DNA from: Euryarchaeota archaeon UBA561
GTDB lineage: Archaea; Thermoplasmatota; Poseidoniia; Poseidoniales; Poseidoniaceae
Direction: 5' to 3'
Assembly: GCA_002502295.1 (NCBI GenBank)
Contig: DANX01000009.1
Location: 1-29,367, forward strand
Length of the DNA: 29,367 bases
Shown here: positions 9,244 to 17,202 of the stretch, in pieces
How the letters are laid out: every line of letters starts with the position of its first letter
Numbering within the stretch: position 1 is the first letter of the stretch
Notes under the pieces: generated by a model
What the model was told of the DNA's origin: nothing
Database searches by the model: none
What the model saw: only the letters and a program-made list of their open reading frames with translations
Position numbers and translations under genes: made by a program

Positions 9244-9687
9244 ATGGACGACTGGAAGGCCCTCATTGACCAAGCCATGCAAATTGAAACGACGGACACC
9301 ATTGGTGCACACGGGATTTACGAAAGCGCTGTGCGGGCTGCCTTGGCTGACTCACAAATGTTGCTTGGCGACTTGGAGGCGGCGGCGATCATCGAGGCGA
9401 TTTACGGTGCCCTCGTGGCTTACTCCCAAACCGTCATGCTTCGAATGAAAGCAGAAGACCCCGAAGTTGGTGGTCCCGACCATGCCTTTCGAGCCGGACA
9501 AGCCTACGGCGTGAGCTGTGTTCTCAACCATCTCATCGACCGACTGACTGACGTAGCGGGCATCACGGCCCTTGGCGCTCTTGATGACTTTTCAGACATG
9601 CTGCACGACGAAATCATCGTCCAGGCGCGCGCCGCAGGATTGACCGTAGAACTGCTCGATGCCAAGGGTGAAACCCTTCTCGATTGA
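9244..9687 (+). CDS. Hypothetical helical protein
   Basis: A 147-residue, probably cytoplasmic, largely alpha-helical and acidic protein that I do not recognise. It has no signal peptide, membrane segment or metal motif. Visible features are an Ala-rich helix around residues 25-60 (ALADSQ, LEAAAIIEAIYGAL) and a second helical half with HLIDRLTDVAGI. The frame stays open upstream to a TTG at 9145 that overlaps the end of the giant gene. I chose the ATG at 9244 because the upstream 33 codons read as unstructured, low-quality protein and coincide with paired RNA elements. It sits between the giant surface protein and the ribosomal cluster, on the same strand as both; nothing ties it functionally to either. 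Confidence 0.7.
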   Translation: MDDWKALIDQAMQIETTDTIGAHGIYESAVRAALADSQMLLGDLEAAAIIEAIYGALVAYSQTVMLRMKAEDPEVGGPDHAFRAGQAYGVSCVLNHLIDRLTDVAGITALGALDDFSDMLHDEIIVQARAAGLTVELLDAKGETLLD

Positions 9688-9691
9688 ATCG

Positions 9692-9748
9692 TTTGAATAG
9701 GGTCAAAATCGGCCCCCTCCGGCGCGATTGAAGTTCCCTGCGCGTCGG
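9692..9748 (+). promoter_or_regulatory. Putative promoter element and leader hairpin of the rpl18e operon
   Basis: TTTGAATAGGGT (9692-9703) nearly matches the element upstream of the giant gene. It is followed by an 8-bp stem, CCGGCGCG (9719-9726) with CGCGTCGG (9741-9748), with one G-T pair and a 14-base loop. The coding start is at 9806, so a transcript starting near the element would carry a leader of roughly 80 bases containing this hairpin. Ribosomal operons are often controlled by such leaders, but no known archaeal motif is recognised here. Confidence 0.3.
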
Positions 9749-9805
9749 TGCCTTCATAACGGGATGGACGGTCGGCAAGTTGCTTCAAAGCATCGAGGGA
9801 GTCAA

Positions 9806-10171
9806 ATGAGCAACCCAATACGTAAGACAAACGCCCAGTTGGTTGACATGATCAACCAGCTGAAAGCCCAGTCTCGCGACACCGGAGCTGCAGTTTGGCG
9901 AGATGTGGCCTTGCGTCTCTCAAAGAGCCGTAAGAATTGGGCCCAACCTAACCTTAGCCGAGTAAGCCGCTACGCCCCCGAGGGTGCTACCATCCTCGTT
10001 CCAGGCAAGCTGCTCGGCTCTGGTGAGTTGACCAACGGCCATACCATCGCCGCCTACAGTGTCAGCAACGGTGCCCGTGAGAAGATTGAGGCCGCTGGAG
10101 GTCGAATCATGACCTACGGCGAGCTGATGAACGAAAATCCAACAGGAACGGGGGTTGTTATCCTTGGTTGA
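9806..10171 (+). CDS. rpl18e: Large ribosomal subunit protein eL18 (L18e)
   Basis: A 121-residue protein with the expected size and motifs of archaeal L18e: an N-terminal basic helix (IRKTN, LKAQSRDTGA), LSKSRKNW, then a Rossmann-like core with ILVPGKLLGSGEL and a C-terminal GGRIMTYGEL. It binds 23S rRNA in the large subunit. The ATG at 9806 follows the ribosome site GAGGGAG (9795-9801); an in-frame extension to 9728 is not homologous in character and is dropped. It is the first gene of the L18e-L13-S9-RpoN run, and its stop overlaps the start region of rpl13. Many archaea have rpoD (Rpb3) just upstream; here an unknown gene takes that place. Confidence 0.93.
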   Translation: MSNPIRKTNAQLVDMINQLKAQSRDTGAAVWRDVALRLSKSRKNWAQPNLSRVSRYAPEGATILVPGKLLGSGELTNGHTIAAYSVSNGAREKIEAAGGRIMTYGELMNENPTGTGVVILG

Positions 10172-10652
10172 TGCAACCACGTACGTGTTTGACGCAGACG
10201 GACTGATCCTCGGTCGTCTCGCCTCTGCATCAGCCGATCTCCTCTTGAAGGCGGCCCGCGAAGATCGCGATGACAAGGTCATCATCGTCAACGCCGAGAA
10301 AGCCATCATCTCAGGCAGCCGACAATCCGTTCTCGATAATTACCACAAGAAGTACGAACTGAACCACGCCAGGAAGGGGCCGTTCTTCCCTCGTATGCCC
10401 GACATGATTCTCAAGCGGGCCGTTCGTGGTATGCTGCCCTACCAAAAGAAGAGCAGCGGCCGCCGAGCACTTCGAAACCTTCGAGTTGAGATCGGTTGCC
10501 CCAACCACCTTTCAGGCGATTTGCCTGAAGGCCATCAGCAAGGAGACGACAGCAAATTCCGCCGTGATTTGCCTGACCGATACATCCGATTGGGTGATGT
10601 CAGTGCAAACTTGGGAGCACCAGCTCACCGATGGACGGGAGGTGACCAGTGA
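10164..10652 (+). CDS. rpl13: Large ribosomal subunit protein uL13
   Basis: A 50S subunit protein recognised by GLILGRLAS at the N-terminus, NAEKAIISG, KGPFFPR and the central RAVRGMLPY motif with a basic helix after it. Archaeal L13 is usually 140-155 residues; this copy is about 162, with an extended charged C-terminus (GHQQGDD and LGAPAHR). No ATG fits. I chose TTG at 10164, nine bases after GGGGG and overlapping the rpl18e stop. TTG at 10155 (three residues longer) or GTG at 10185 (start directly at FDADG, closest to homologues) are possible. The stop overlaps the rps9 ATG as TGATG, implying translational coupling. Confidence 0.9.
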   Translation: MVDATTYVFDADGLILGRLASASADLLLKAAREDRDDKVIIVNAEKAIISGSRQSVLDNYHKKYELNHARKGPFFPRMPDMILKRAVRGMLPYQKKSSGRRALRNLRVEIGCPNHLSGDLPEGHQQGDDSKFRRDLPDRYIRLGDVSANLGAPAHRWTGGDQ

Positions 10653-11083
10653 TGGCACGTAAGAAGAAGTCCGTTGAATCCTCTGGAAAGCGCAAGACCG
10701 CCGTCGCTCGTGCGAGCGTAAAAGCTGGAAAAGGCCGTGTTCGTGTCAACTCCGAACCCATTGAAATCCTGCAGCCATCCCTGGCTCGCCGCAAGTCAAT
10801 GGAGCCGCTGATCATCGCTGACGCCATGAACCGACTCAGCAAAGTCGACATTTCCATCACCACCAATGGCGGTGGCATTATGGGACAGACCGATGCCATC
10901 CGAACCGCCATTGCCCGTGGCCTTGTCCATTACAACGGTGGCGCCGAAGGCGTTGACGAAGAACTTCGAGATGAGTATTTGCGCTTCGACCGCAGTCTCC
11001 TTGTGAATGACCCACGCCGAAAGGAACCAAAGCACCAACTTGGCCGTGGCGCTCGCCGCAAGAAGCAAAAGTCGTATCGATGA
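10652..11083 (+). CDS. rps9: Small ribosomal subunit protein uS9
   Basis: A 143-residue S9 with the basic start KRKTAVARASVKAGKGR, the central GGGIMGQTDAIRTAIARGL signature and the basic C-terminal tail KKQKSYR. In S9 this tail reaches into the decoding region and touches P-site tRNA. The ATG at 10652 overlaps the rpl13 stop and follows a clear ribosome site (GGGAGGTGA, 10637-10645). It lies between rpl13 and rpoN as in other archaea. Length and motifs are ordinary for the family; no defects seen. Confidence 0.95.
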   Translation: MARKKKSVESSGKRKTAVARASVKAGKGRVRVNSEPIEILQPSLARRKSMEPLIIADAMNRLSKVDISITTNGGGIMGQTDAIRTAIARGLVHYNGGAEGVDEELRDEYLRFDRSLLVNDPRRKEPKHQLGRGARRKKQKSYR

Positions 11084-11092
11084 GGTGAGATG

Positions 11093-11296
11093 ATGATTAT
11101 TCCAGTACGATGTTTCAGTTGTGGCTCAGTGATTGCTCACAAATGGGAAGAATACAAGCAATTGGTTGCCGATGGAAAAAAGGACTCCGAAGCCATGGAT
11201 GCCGTTGGCCTAAAGCGCTATTGCTGCCGCCGTATGTACGTTGGACACCTCGACCTCATTGAAGAGGTCGCACCGTTCAGTGCATCGCGCAACTGA
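11093..11296 (+). CDS. rpoN: DNA-directed RNA polymerase subunit N (Rpb10)
   Basis: A 67-residue Rpb10 homologue. The zinc-binding residues are Cys7 and Cys10 (VRCFSCG) and the adjacent pair Cys44-Cys45 (RYCCRRM), exactly as in the archaeal/eukaryotic family. It helps assemble the Rpb3/Rpb11 platform of RNA polymerase. Two ATGs occur in tandem (11090, 11093); GAGGTGA (11082-11088) is better spaced for 11093, giving the family-typical start MIIPVRC. It is the last protein gene of the ribosomal cluster. rpoK, which often follows in archaea, is absent here and a tRNA gene occupies the position. Confidence 0.95.
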   Translation: MIIPVRCFSCGSVIAHKWEEYKQLVADGKKDSEAMDAVGLKRYCCRRMYVGHLDLIEEVAPFSASRN

Positions 11297-11306
11297 GGAA
11301 TTCCTC

Positions 11307-11384
11307 GGGCCCGTGGGTTAGCTTGGCCTATACTTGGCGGCTGGGGGCCGTCAGACCCCGGTTCAAATCCGGGCGGGCCCACCA
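11307..11384 (+). tRNA. tRNA-Pro (anticodon GGG)
   Basis: A full cloverleaf. Acceptor stem GGGCCCG/CGGGCCC; anticodon stem GGCGG/CCGTC with loop CTGGGGG, so the anticodon GGG lies at 11343-11345; T stem CCCGG/CCGGG with loop TTCAAAT. The discriminator is A and CCA is encoded (11382-11384), which is optional in archaea. It reads the proline codons CCC and CCU. It lies 10 bases after rpoN with no visible promoter of its own, so it is probably co-transcribed with the ribosomal operon and released by processing. Confidence 0.95.
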
Positions 11385-11390
11385 TTTTTT
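11385..11390 (+). terminator. T-run terminator after tRNA-Pro
   Basis: Six T residues immediately follow the encoded CCA of tRNA-Pro. Oligo-T runs are sufficient to end archaeal transcription, so this probably closes the L18e-L13-S9-RpoN-tRNA transcript. Confidence 0.55.
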
Positions 11391-11434
11391 GAAGCGAGTG
11401 AACACTTTCTGTGTCGCGAAGCCTCGGGGTTGAT

Positions 11435-14400
11435 ATGGCGCCACTTCAACGCAACGCCATGGGACAACGACGTGCGTACGGCATGATTTCTCTCCTTCTG
11501 GTCGTCGTGCTTTTGCCGATGGCTACGGCTGTTGATAGCACGGTTTCGGTCAACACTACGTGGTCGGGCGACATGGTCCTCTCCGGAAACGTTACGGTGG
11601 CCAACGGTGCTACACTGACCGTCGCTCCGGGTACAACCGTTGACGCTCGAGCGTACAGCGTTATTGTTGAAGGCTCGATGCTGGCCGACCAAGCCTCCTT
11701 TTTCTCATCCATCGTTCCTGAAACACAAGGCTCTCACGGTCAAGGGCTGTGGCCCGGAGTCGTAATTGAAACCGGTGGACAAGCAAACTTCACCGACGTT
11801 TCCGTCTCCAACGCCTCCGCTGGGGTTTTGGTGAGAGGAACATTCAGTGCGTCTAACATTGTGTTCAACGACGCTTATCGCGGTCTTTCAGTGATGGGAG
11901 GTACCGCTGCTGTTGATGGATTCGAAGCCAACCGAATGGATTACGAAGCCGTTTATGTTGAAAGTGGTGCTTTGAACATGACCGGTGGTACGGCCAATGA
12001 GGTCGCCGTTGGACTCGCCAATCAAGCCACCACTCACGTCGAGAACTTTGTTGTCAAGGAAGCGGGCGTTGCCGTACAAGCCCTCGGGGGTTCCCTCACA
12101 CTCGACGGCCTGACCGTCGAGAACGCCAGTGTCGGCATCGCCACCGTCTCAGGGGCATCGTCCACGGTCTCTCAATTCAGTGGCCACGGTATGCCGCTGA
12201 CGATCGATGCAGGGGACGCTGATGACTTCACGCTCATGTCGGGGAACCTCCGTGGTGAACGCTTCATGGTCGGTCAGGGCACGTCCCACGTGCATGTTTC
12301 CGACGTTGACTTCACCTCTACAGCAGCCGATGAAATGCGACCGGCCGTGGATGTTCGTTGCGAAGGCCAATGCACCTTGGCGGATTCAACCATCAACGAT
12401 CCAAGGATTGGCGTATCGTGGTCCGGAGCCGGGACTTCGATTATGGACAACGTCTCTGTATATGCCGTCGAGCAAGCGGTTGAAGCCTCGGGTTCGGGGC
12501 ATGCAACATGGACCAATCTTACGGTCAACGCCTCGGCCACCGGCCTTTCCGTGCAGACGCCCACGAGTTCGTTGAACGACGTCGAAGTTGAATTGACGTC
12601 CAACCAAGCCACGGGAATTTTCCTTCTTGGTGGACAACATACGTGGTCGAACGTTGAGGTCGAGAAGCCCTTTACATCCGCCGACCAAACTTCCATTGGG
12701 TTGAACGCATGGTACAGTGACCTTGTTCTTGAACAATTCACCTCACGCAATGTCTCAACGGGTATGTACCTCGATGACAGCACCGTCGTCGCTCCGACCG
12801 TTGAACTCAACATTGGTGGCCTTGTTGGTATGCACCTCATCGACTCTTCTTTCGCAGGGACGGACCTCACCACGATTGCCCAAGACCGTGGCGTATTGAT
12901 GGAAGGCAGCGCTTCACTTCATGTGTCATCATGGACAGCTCAATTGCATGAAACACCGCTGATGCTCTCAACGGATAGCACCGCTATCGTGAGGAGTTTT
13001 TCACCGCTCAACACGGCGCAATCATCGGCCGATGCGTTGGGAGACGGCACCTTGTATTACGGCTCAACCTACAACCCAACCATCAGCACGTCCACAGCCT
13101 ACCGTTTCTTGGAAACCGATGTTACCTTCACCGACCTTGCCGGCCAACCCGTGGAAGCCCATGTTTCCGTGCATGACTTTGAGTTGATGAGCAACAGCAA
13201 CGGTGCCCTCACGCTTCCACTTGTTAGCAGCGGGTCAGTTGTTGATGTCACTCTACAGGGCGCTGGAACACGGGTCACTCTGTACGGTGGACAAACAGGC
13301 CAATCCGTCCAAATTCCAGTTATTCCCGATGGGGACTGGACCATCAGCTCCGGGCAAGATGTTGTGCTTGGACCTCGGCCAGACGGCCAACCACACCAAC
13401 TTTCAGGCGATCTTACGGTGGCCAACAACGCCGTGTTGACGTTGGTATCCTCCAACGTGATTCTTTCACAGGGCCATACGATCTCAATTCAGGGCACGGG
13501 CCAACTCATCGGTGAAGCAGCAAGCATCGTAGCCGATAGCGTTCAGGCGAGTGGTCAAAGCCTCCTCACCGGTGCTGAATCCGGATCGTTGACGGTGGAA
13601 GCAAACGTGCAATGGGGTTGCATGAGCGCACGAAGCGTCCAACATCTGACCATTACTGGCGACCTTACCGTTCAGCCCGGCTGTCAAATCGACGTCATAG
13701 GGGGCAGCGTTGAGGGATCAGTACTCGCCTTGACCGGTGCTGAATTCACCAGTTCATCGACCCTCGACTTACGTGTTTTGGACAAAGGCGAGCCGGTAGA
13801 AGACGCATTAATTTCCATCGAGGGTTCAGTGGCCATGACCGATGAAAACGGTCAACTTTCAACCCAAACCGTTGCTCAACGGGTCACTGATACGGGAGAA
13901 ACATGGGGTGGGATTAAGACGGTGGTACTCCAACGAAACAACTTCTCTGATTTTGTGACGTGGGACACCAATCGTTCGCTTTCTCACACCTTCATGGCGT
14001 CAACGATGCCCGTTGGCGATGTCTCTGGGTGGGTCGTTCTTGAACGGCAATGGAGCCCTTACACCCTCGACAGTTCGCTCGTTTTGCAGAGCGCTTCAAC
14101 CATGACGATTCAGGACGGTGTTTCACTTCGGATTTCAGAAGGCGCAACCATCACCGTGAACGGCGTGTTTGACGCCGGTGCGGCCACCCTCTCTTCCACC
14201 GGCTACGGTGCACGTTGGGGCGGCTTGATGCTCGGTCCATCCACCGCGGCTGCCATTGAACTTTCAGGAACACAACTCATTGAGGCTGCGCCCGCGCTGA
14301 CCGTTTCTGGCCTTGGTTCTGTCCAAGCCGATGATGTGTTCTTTGCTCGCTCTGCCAGCGACCCTTTGGTCGTGGTTGAGAACGGAAACGCAGCCGACCT

Positions 14401-16123
14401 TGTTCTTCGCAACAGCCATTTACAAAACGGCAGCGGCTGCGCTCACCTCTATCCCTCCACCGGACTTGTTACCTTCAGCAACGTGTCTTTTGCCGACTGT
14501 GAGGAACAGGCCATTTGGGCCCAACAAACCCCTCTCCAATTCAACACCATCACTTTGGCCGAAGGCACGAATTGGGGAATGGAATTGACGGGAGTCTCCG
14601 GGTTGGTCAGCGGTGTGGACGCCACAGCGTTTGATGGCAATGGAGCCATTGTCTCGCTCAACAGCCTCTCCTCGGGGTTCATCTTGAGCGATGTTGAGGG
14701 TGTGGTCACGGGCCAAGGCGGCATTGTTGGAGAAAACAACGAGGGGATCACGCTTGAACGTATTGTGTTGAACGGGGCTCCTGCCATCGATGTAGACCGC
14801 ACCTCTGGCTTTTTCTCTGACATCACGCTCAACGGCGACGGCGTGGGTACGGCGTTTACCACGCATCACGGACGTTCTTCGGATAGCCTTGTTGTTGAAC
14901 GCCTCAACGTCTCCGGCTACAGCGTTGGTGTTTCCCTTCATTCCGACCTTGGTGAAATCAGTTCGCCCCTCATTGTGCGCGATGCCCACGTCATGGTCTC
15001 GAGCGCTCTGGCAACGGAATCCTATCCGGTGCGCCTGGAATCCAGTCAACTGATTGGTGCTCTGGACCTTGCTCAAACCACCGTGCACTCCGTGGACGGT
15101 CAAGTGGGGGCAGTGTCGGTTGGTGAAGGGGGAGAATATTCTGCCTACAGGACCATGACGTTGGATGCGAGAAGGAATGGCTTGCCTGTCTCTGCTTTGT
15201 TCTCCGTGAGCTACGGAGATGATTTGCTCTCACCGTTTTCGGTTGAAGGGACAACCGTTGATGTTGAATTGCTTTTGCGAACCGTGCTTGAGAACTCGGA
15301 AGGCGTAGCCGACCAATGGGCTGTAGAAGCGACCGTCGTGGGCTCACCTGCAGCGCAATTGGTGGTTGATTCACCAACCACTTCTCCATCCGTGTTGGTC
15401 ATTGATGTCTTGGTGAATCAAGCTCCTGAGGTTGAGCTTCTGGAACCGTATGCGGGACAACGGGTCATGGAGGGAGATTCGCTTCGCGCAGCAGCTTCCT
15501 ACAGTGACGACATGGATGAACCGCCCACCCTCGTTCTTTCGTGGCGCGTTTACGATTTGCAAGGGAACACAGTGCTCCAAGGAGGCGATGAACCGGTGTA
15601 CAACATTACGGATTTGACGGCAGCCTTCTACATCGTTGAGGTGACGGTAACCGATTCATTTGGTTTGGCAACATCTGCCTCCATGGACTTTGAATACACG
15701 CTTCTTGACACGGACAACGACTGGTCAGCCTCCTGTTCAGCAACCACCTGGTTTGACCCAAATACGGGCAAATCGTGCGGCCCGAACATCTACGATGAAG
15801 ACGACGACAACGATGGTTTCAGCGATTCAAGGGATGCTTTCCCGCTTGACCCTTGTGCGCAAATTGATTCCGACGGAGACACGCAACCCGATGACCTTGA
15901 TTGCCCCGAGGGGTATTCCAGTTGGCTCACCGAAGACATGGACGATGATGGCGACGGGACACCCGATTTGCTGGAAGGTGTCGAGTCCACCAATGACGAT
16001 GTGAACGTGAACGGACTCATGGTTGTCCTTGCCCTTTTCGTCGTCGTCGTGTTGGTGTTCTTTGCACGGCTACGACGCGGGGGACCTGGCGACTTGTCCT
16101 CGCTTGACCAGAAGCATTTGTGA
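11435..16123 (+). CDS. Large surface protein: beta-helix-like repeats, PKD/Ig-like domain, Asp repeats, C-terminal anchor
   Basis: A 1562-residue exported protein. The N-terminal hydrophobic stretch ISLLLVVVLLPMATA is a signal peptide. Most of the protein (~50-1300) is Ser/Thr/Val/Gly-rich with repeating short beta-strand patterns (GNVTVANGATLTVAPGT-like turns recur near residues ~50, ~660 and ~890), typical of right-handed parallel beta-helix surface proteins. Residues ~1327-1425 form a PKD/Ig-like domain (NQAPEVELLEPYAG, VEVTVTDSFG). Then come Asp repeats (EDDDNDGFSD, DDDGDGTPD) and a transmembrane helix at ~1525-1548 followed by RLRRG, placing a short tail inside the cell. Start: the ATG at 11435 follows GGGG at 11426-11429; a GTG at 11411 would add eight residues. 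The function is probably cell-surface binding or polysaccharide contact; no catalytic site is visible. Confidence 0.87.
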   Translation: MAPLQRNAMGQRRAYGMISLLLVVVLLPMATAVDSTVSVNTTWSGDMVLSGNVTVANGATLTVAPGTTVDARAYSVIVEGSMLADQASFFSSIVPETQGSHGQGLWPGVVIETGGQANFTDVSVSNASAGVLVRGTFSASNIVFNDAYRGLSVMGGTAAVDGFEANRMDYEAVYVESGALNMTGGTANEVAVGLANQATTHVENFVVKEAGVAVQALGGSLTLDGLTVENASVGIATVSGASSTVSQFSGHGMPLTIDAGDADDFTLMSGNLRGERFMVGQGTSHVHVSDVDFTSTAADEMRPAVDVRCEGQCTLADSTINDPRIGVSWSGAGTSIMDNVSVYAVEQAVEASGSGHATWTNLTVNASATGLSVQTPTSSLNDVEVELTSNQATGIFLLGGQHTWSNVEVEKPFTSADQTSIGLNAWYSDLVLEQFTSRNVSTGMYLDDSTVVAPTVELNIGGLVGMHLIDSSFAGTDLTTIAQDRGVLMEGSASLHVSSWTAQLHETPLMLSTDSTAIVRSFSPLNTAQSSADALGDGTLYYGSTYNPTISTSTAYRFLETDVTFTDLAGQPVEAHVSVHDFELMSNSNGALTLPLVSSGSVVDVTLQGAGTRVTLYGGQTGQSVQIPVIPDGDWTISSGQDVVLGPRPDGQPHQLSGDLTVANNAVLTLVSSNVILSQGHTISIQGTGQLIGEAASIVADSVQASGQSLLTGAESGSLTVEANVQWGCMSARSVQHLTITGDLTVQPGCQIDVIGGSVEGSVLALTGAEFTSSSTLDLRVLDKGEPVEDALISIEGSVAMTDENGQLSTQTVAQRVTDTGETWGGIKTVVLQRNNFSDFVTWDTNRSLSHTFMASTMPVGDVSGWVVLERQWSPYTLDSSLVLQSASTMTIQDGVSLRISEGATITVNGVFDAGAATLSSTGYGARWGGLMLGPSTAAAIELSGTQLIEAAPALTVSGLGSVQADDVFFARSASDPLVVVENGNAADLVLRNSHLQNGSGCAHLYPSTGLVTFSNVSFADCEEQAIWAQQTPLQFNTITLAEGTNWGMELTGVSGLVSGVDATAFDGNGAIVSLNSLSSGFILSDVEGVVTGQGGIVGENNEGITLERIVLNGAPAIDVDRTSGFFSDITLNGDGVGTAFTTHHGRSSDSLVVERLNVSGYSVGVSLHSDLGEISSPLIVRDAHVMVSSALATESYPVRLESSQLIGALDLAQTTVHSVDGQVGAVSVGEGGEYSAYRTMTLDARRNGLPVSALFSVSYGDDLLSPFSVEGTTVDVELLLRTVLENSEGVADQWAVEATVVGSPAAQLVVDSPTTSPSVLVIDVLVNQAPEVELLEPYAGQRVMEGDSLRAAASYSDDMDEPPTLVLSWRVYDLQGNTVLQGGDEPVYNITDLTAAFYIVEVTVTDSFGLATSASMDFEYTLLDTDNDWSASCSATTWFDPNTGKSCGPNIYDEDDDNDGFSDSRDAFPLDPCAQIDSDGDTQPDDLDCPEGYSSWLTEDMDDDGDGTPDLLEGVESTNDDVNVNGLMVVLALFVVVVLVFFARLRRGGPGDLSSLDQKHL

Positions 16124-16133
16124 GCGTGAAAGC

Positions 16134-16688
16134 ATGGTTGATCTCCCTTCGGTAGAGAATGTCGCAACGCTTGCCGTTGCCGTTCTTGCGGGAATTGTAG
16201 CGTGGGATGCCTACTGGCTGACCAAGCAACGTCGAGATGTACCGGAGCTAGGCCAACTTCCCGGAGGTGGTTTTGCTTGGGAAAGCGAAGGCGTCCATGA
16301 GGCGGTTCGGCAGTGGGGCAACCTCGGTTCCATGGCCGCCATGATGGTGCTTCCGTGGGGGCTCTTGGAGGCCAGTGACACCCCTATCATCTACGCCATT
16401 GTCTGGGATTTCTTTCTTGGGCTTCACCTCATTTCCTTGCTCATTCCCAAACGTTATGCCATCACTTCAACCCATTTGTTCGCTGATGGCCAGCGCTATG
16501 CTTGGGAACGGCTTCGATTAGCCAAACGCCAACCAAAACGACGCATCATGCTGCTGCGAAATGGATGGGGGCCCTTTGGCCCATTGCCTCTTGGGGGGGC
16601 TTCCGAGTCCCTGGGTTTGGCCCGCGAATACATCAAGGCCATGGAGCAAGCTCGCCGTGAAAAACCAGGTCGATCGGAAAGCGAGTAG
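16134..16688 (+). CDS. Small multi-pass membrane protein, PH-like C-terminus
   Basis: A 184-residue inner-membrane protein that I cannot assign to a named family. Likely membrane segments lie at residues ~10-28 (TLAVAVLAGIVAWDAYWL), ~65-80 and ~85-105 (IIYAIVWDFFLGLHLISLLI). The soluble C-terminal half begins with a pattern seen in bacterial PH-like proteins (YAITSTHLFADGQRYAWERL) and carries a basic patch KRQPKRR. It starts 10 bases after the large surface protein ends, so the two are probably co-transcribed. Upstream in-frame codons overlap that gene and are ignored. A partner role for the surface protein is possible but unsupported. Confidence 0.72.
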   Translation: MVDLPSVENVATLAVAVLAGIVAWDAYWLTKQRRDVPELGQLPGGGFAWESEGVHEAVRQWGNLGSMAAMMVLPWGLLEASDTPIIYAIVWDFFLGLHLISLLIPKRYAITSTHLFADGQRYAWERLRLAKRQPKRRIMLLRNGWGPFGPLPLGGASESLGLAREYIKAMEQARREKPGRSESE

Positions 16689-16725
16689 ACGGCAACCTCT
16701 TGACCTTCTGCGTTTGCCATGGAGC

Positions 16726-17154
16726 ATGGAATGGACACGCAGCGGCGATGATTTGTTTGTGAGGTTGGACCCAGGCGAAGAAATTCACGCCTCGCTCCAA
16801 GCTCTGGCCGATAAGGTCGGCTTCGATGCTGCTGCCATCACCAGCGGCATCGGCCGAACCCGAGAAAGCACCTACGGGTACATGGACGACGATCACGTCT
16901 ACCACAGGGTCACCCTTGAGGGGGGAACTGAACTTGTGACCCTTCAGGGCAACTTAGCCCGGCGAGAAACCGGTGAAGCCTTTACCCACATTCATGCCAC
17001 CTTTTCCGATGATGACCTCAAACCCCACGCCGGCCACATGTTTTCAGCAACCGTTCACGTTGTCGCTGAAATTCACATGCGAATTTTAACCCACGCCATC
17101 ATGACGCGATGCCCGCTTGAGAACAGCGAATTTGTGGCGCTCAAATTCAATTGA
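16726..17154 (+). CDS. PPC/DUF296-domain protein
   Basis: A 142-residue single-domain protein of the PPC (plant and prokaryote conserved, DUF296) family. It shows the family order: an N-terminal strand with LDPGEEIHASL, a central TSGIGRTRESTYGY, and the metal site FTHIHATFSD...HAGHM. His88, His90 and His104 are the predicted zinc ligands. Members form trimers; in plants the domain accompanies AT-hooks in DNA-binding proteins, while the stand-alone prokaryotic form has no settled role. No AT-hook is present here. The ATG at 16726 is preceded by GGAG only one base away; the start is chosen by family length. It lies 37 bases after the membrane protein and 48 before ligA. Confidence 0.85.
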   Translation: MEWTRSGDDLFVRLDPGEEIHASLQALADKVGFDAAAITSGIGRTRESTYGYMDDDHVYHRVTLEGGTELVTLQGNLARRETGEAFTHIHATFSDDDLKPHAGHMFSATVHVVAEIHMRILTHAIMTRCPLENSEFVALKFN

Positions 17155-17202
17155 CGGGCGAAGAAGCGATGCTTCATATCCTGTGCCGTGCCTCTTTGAT
17201 TC

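Noticed and set aside
14420..15103. 227-codon open frame on the minus strand inside the beta-helix surface protein
   Set aside because: It overlaps a continuous coding frame with signal peptide and anchor, and its own sequence shows no domain-like pattern.
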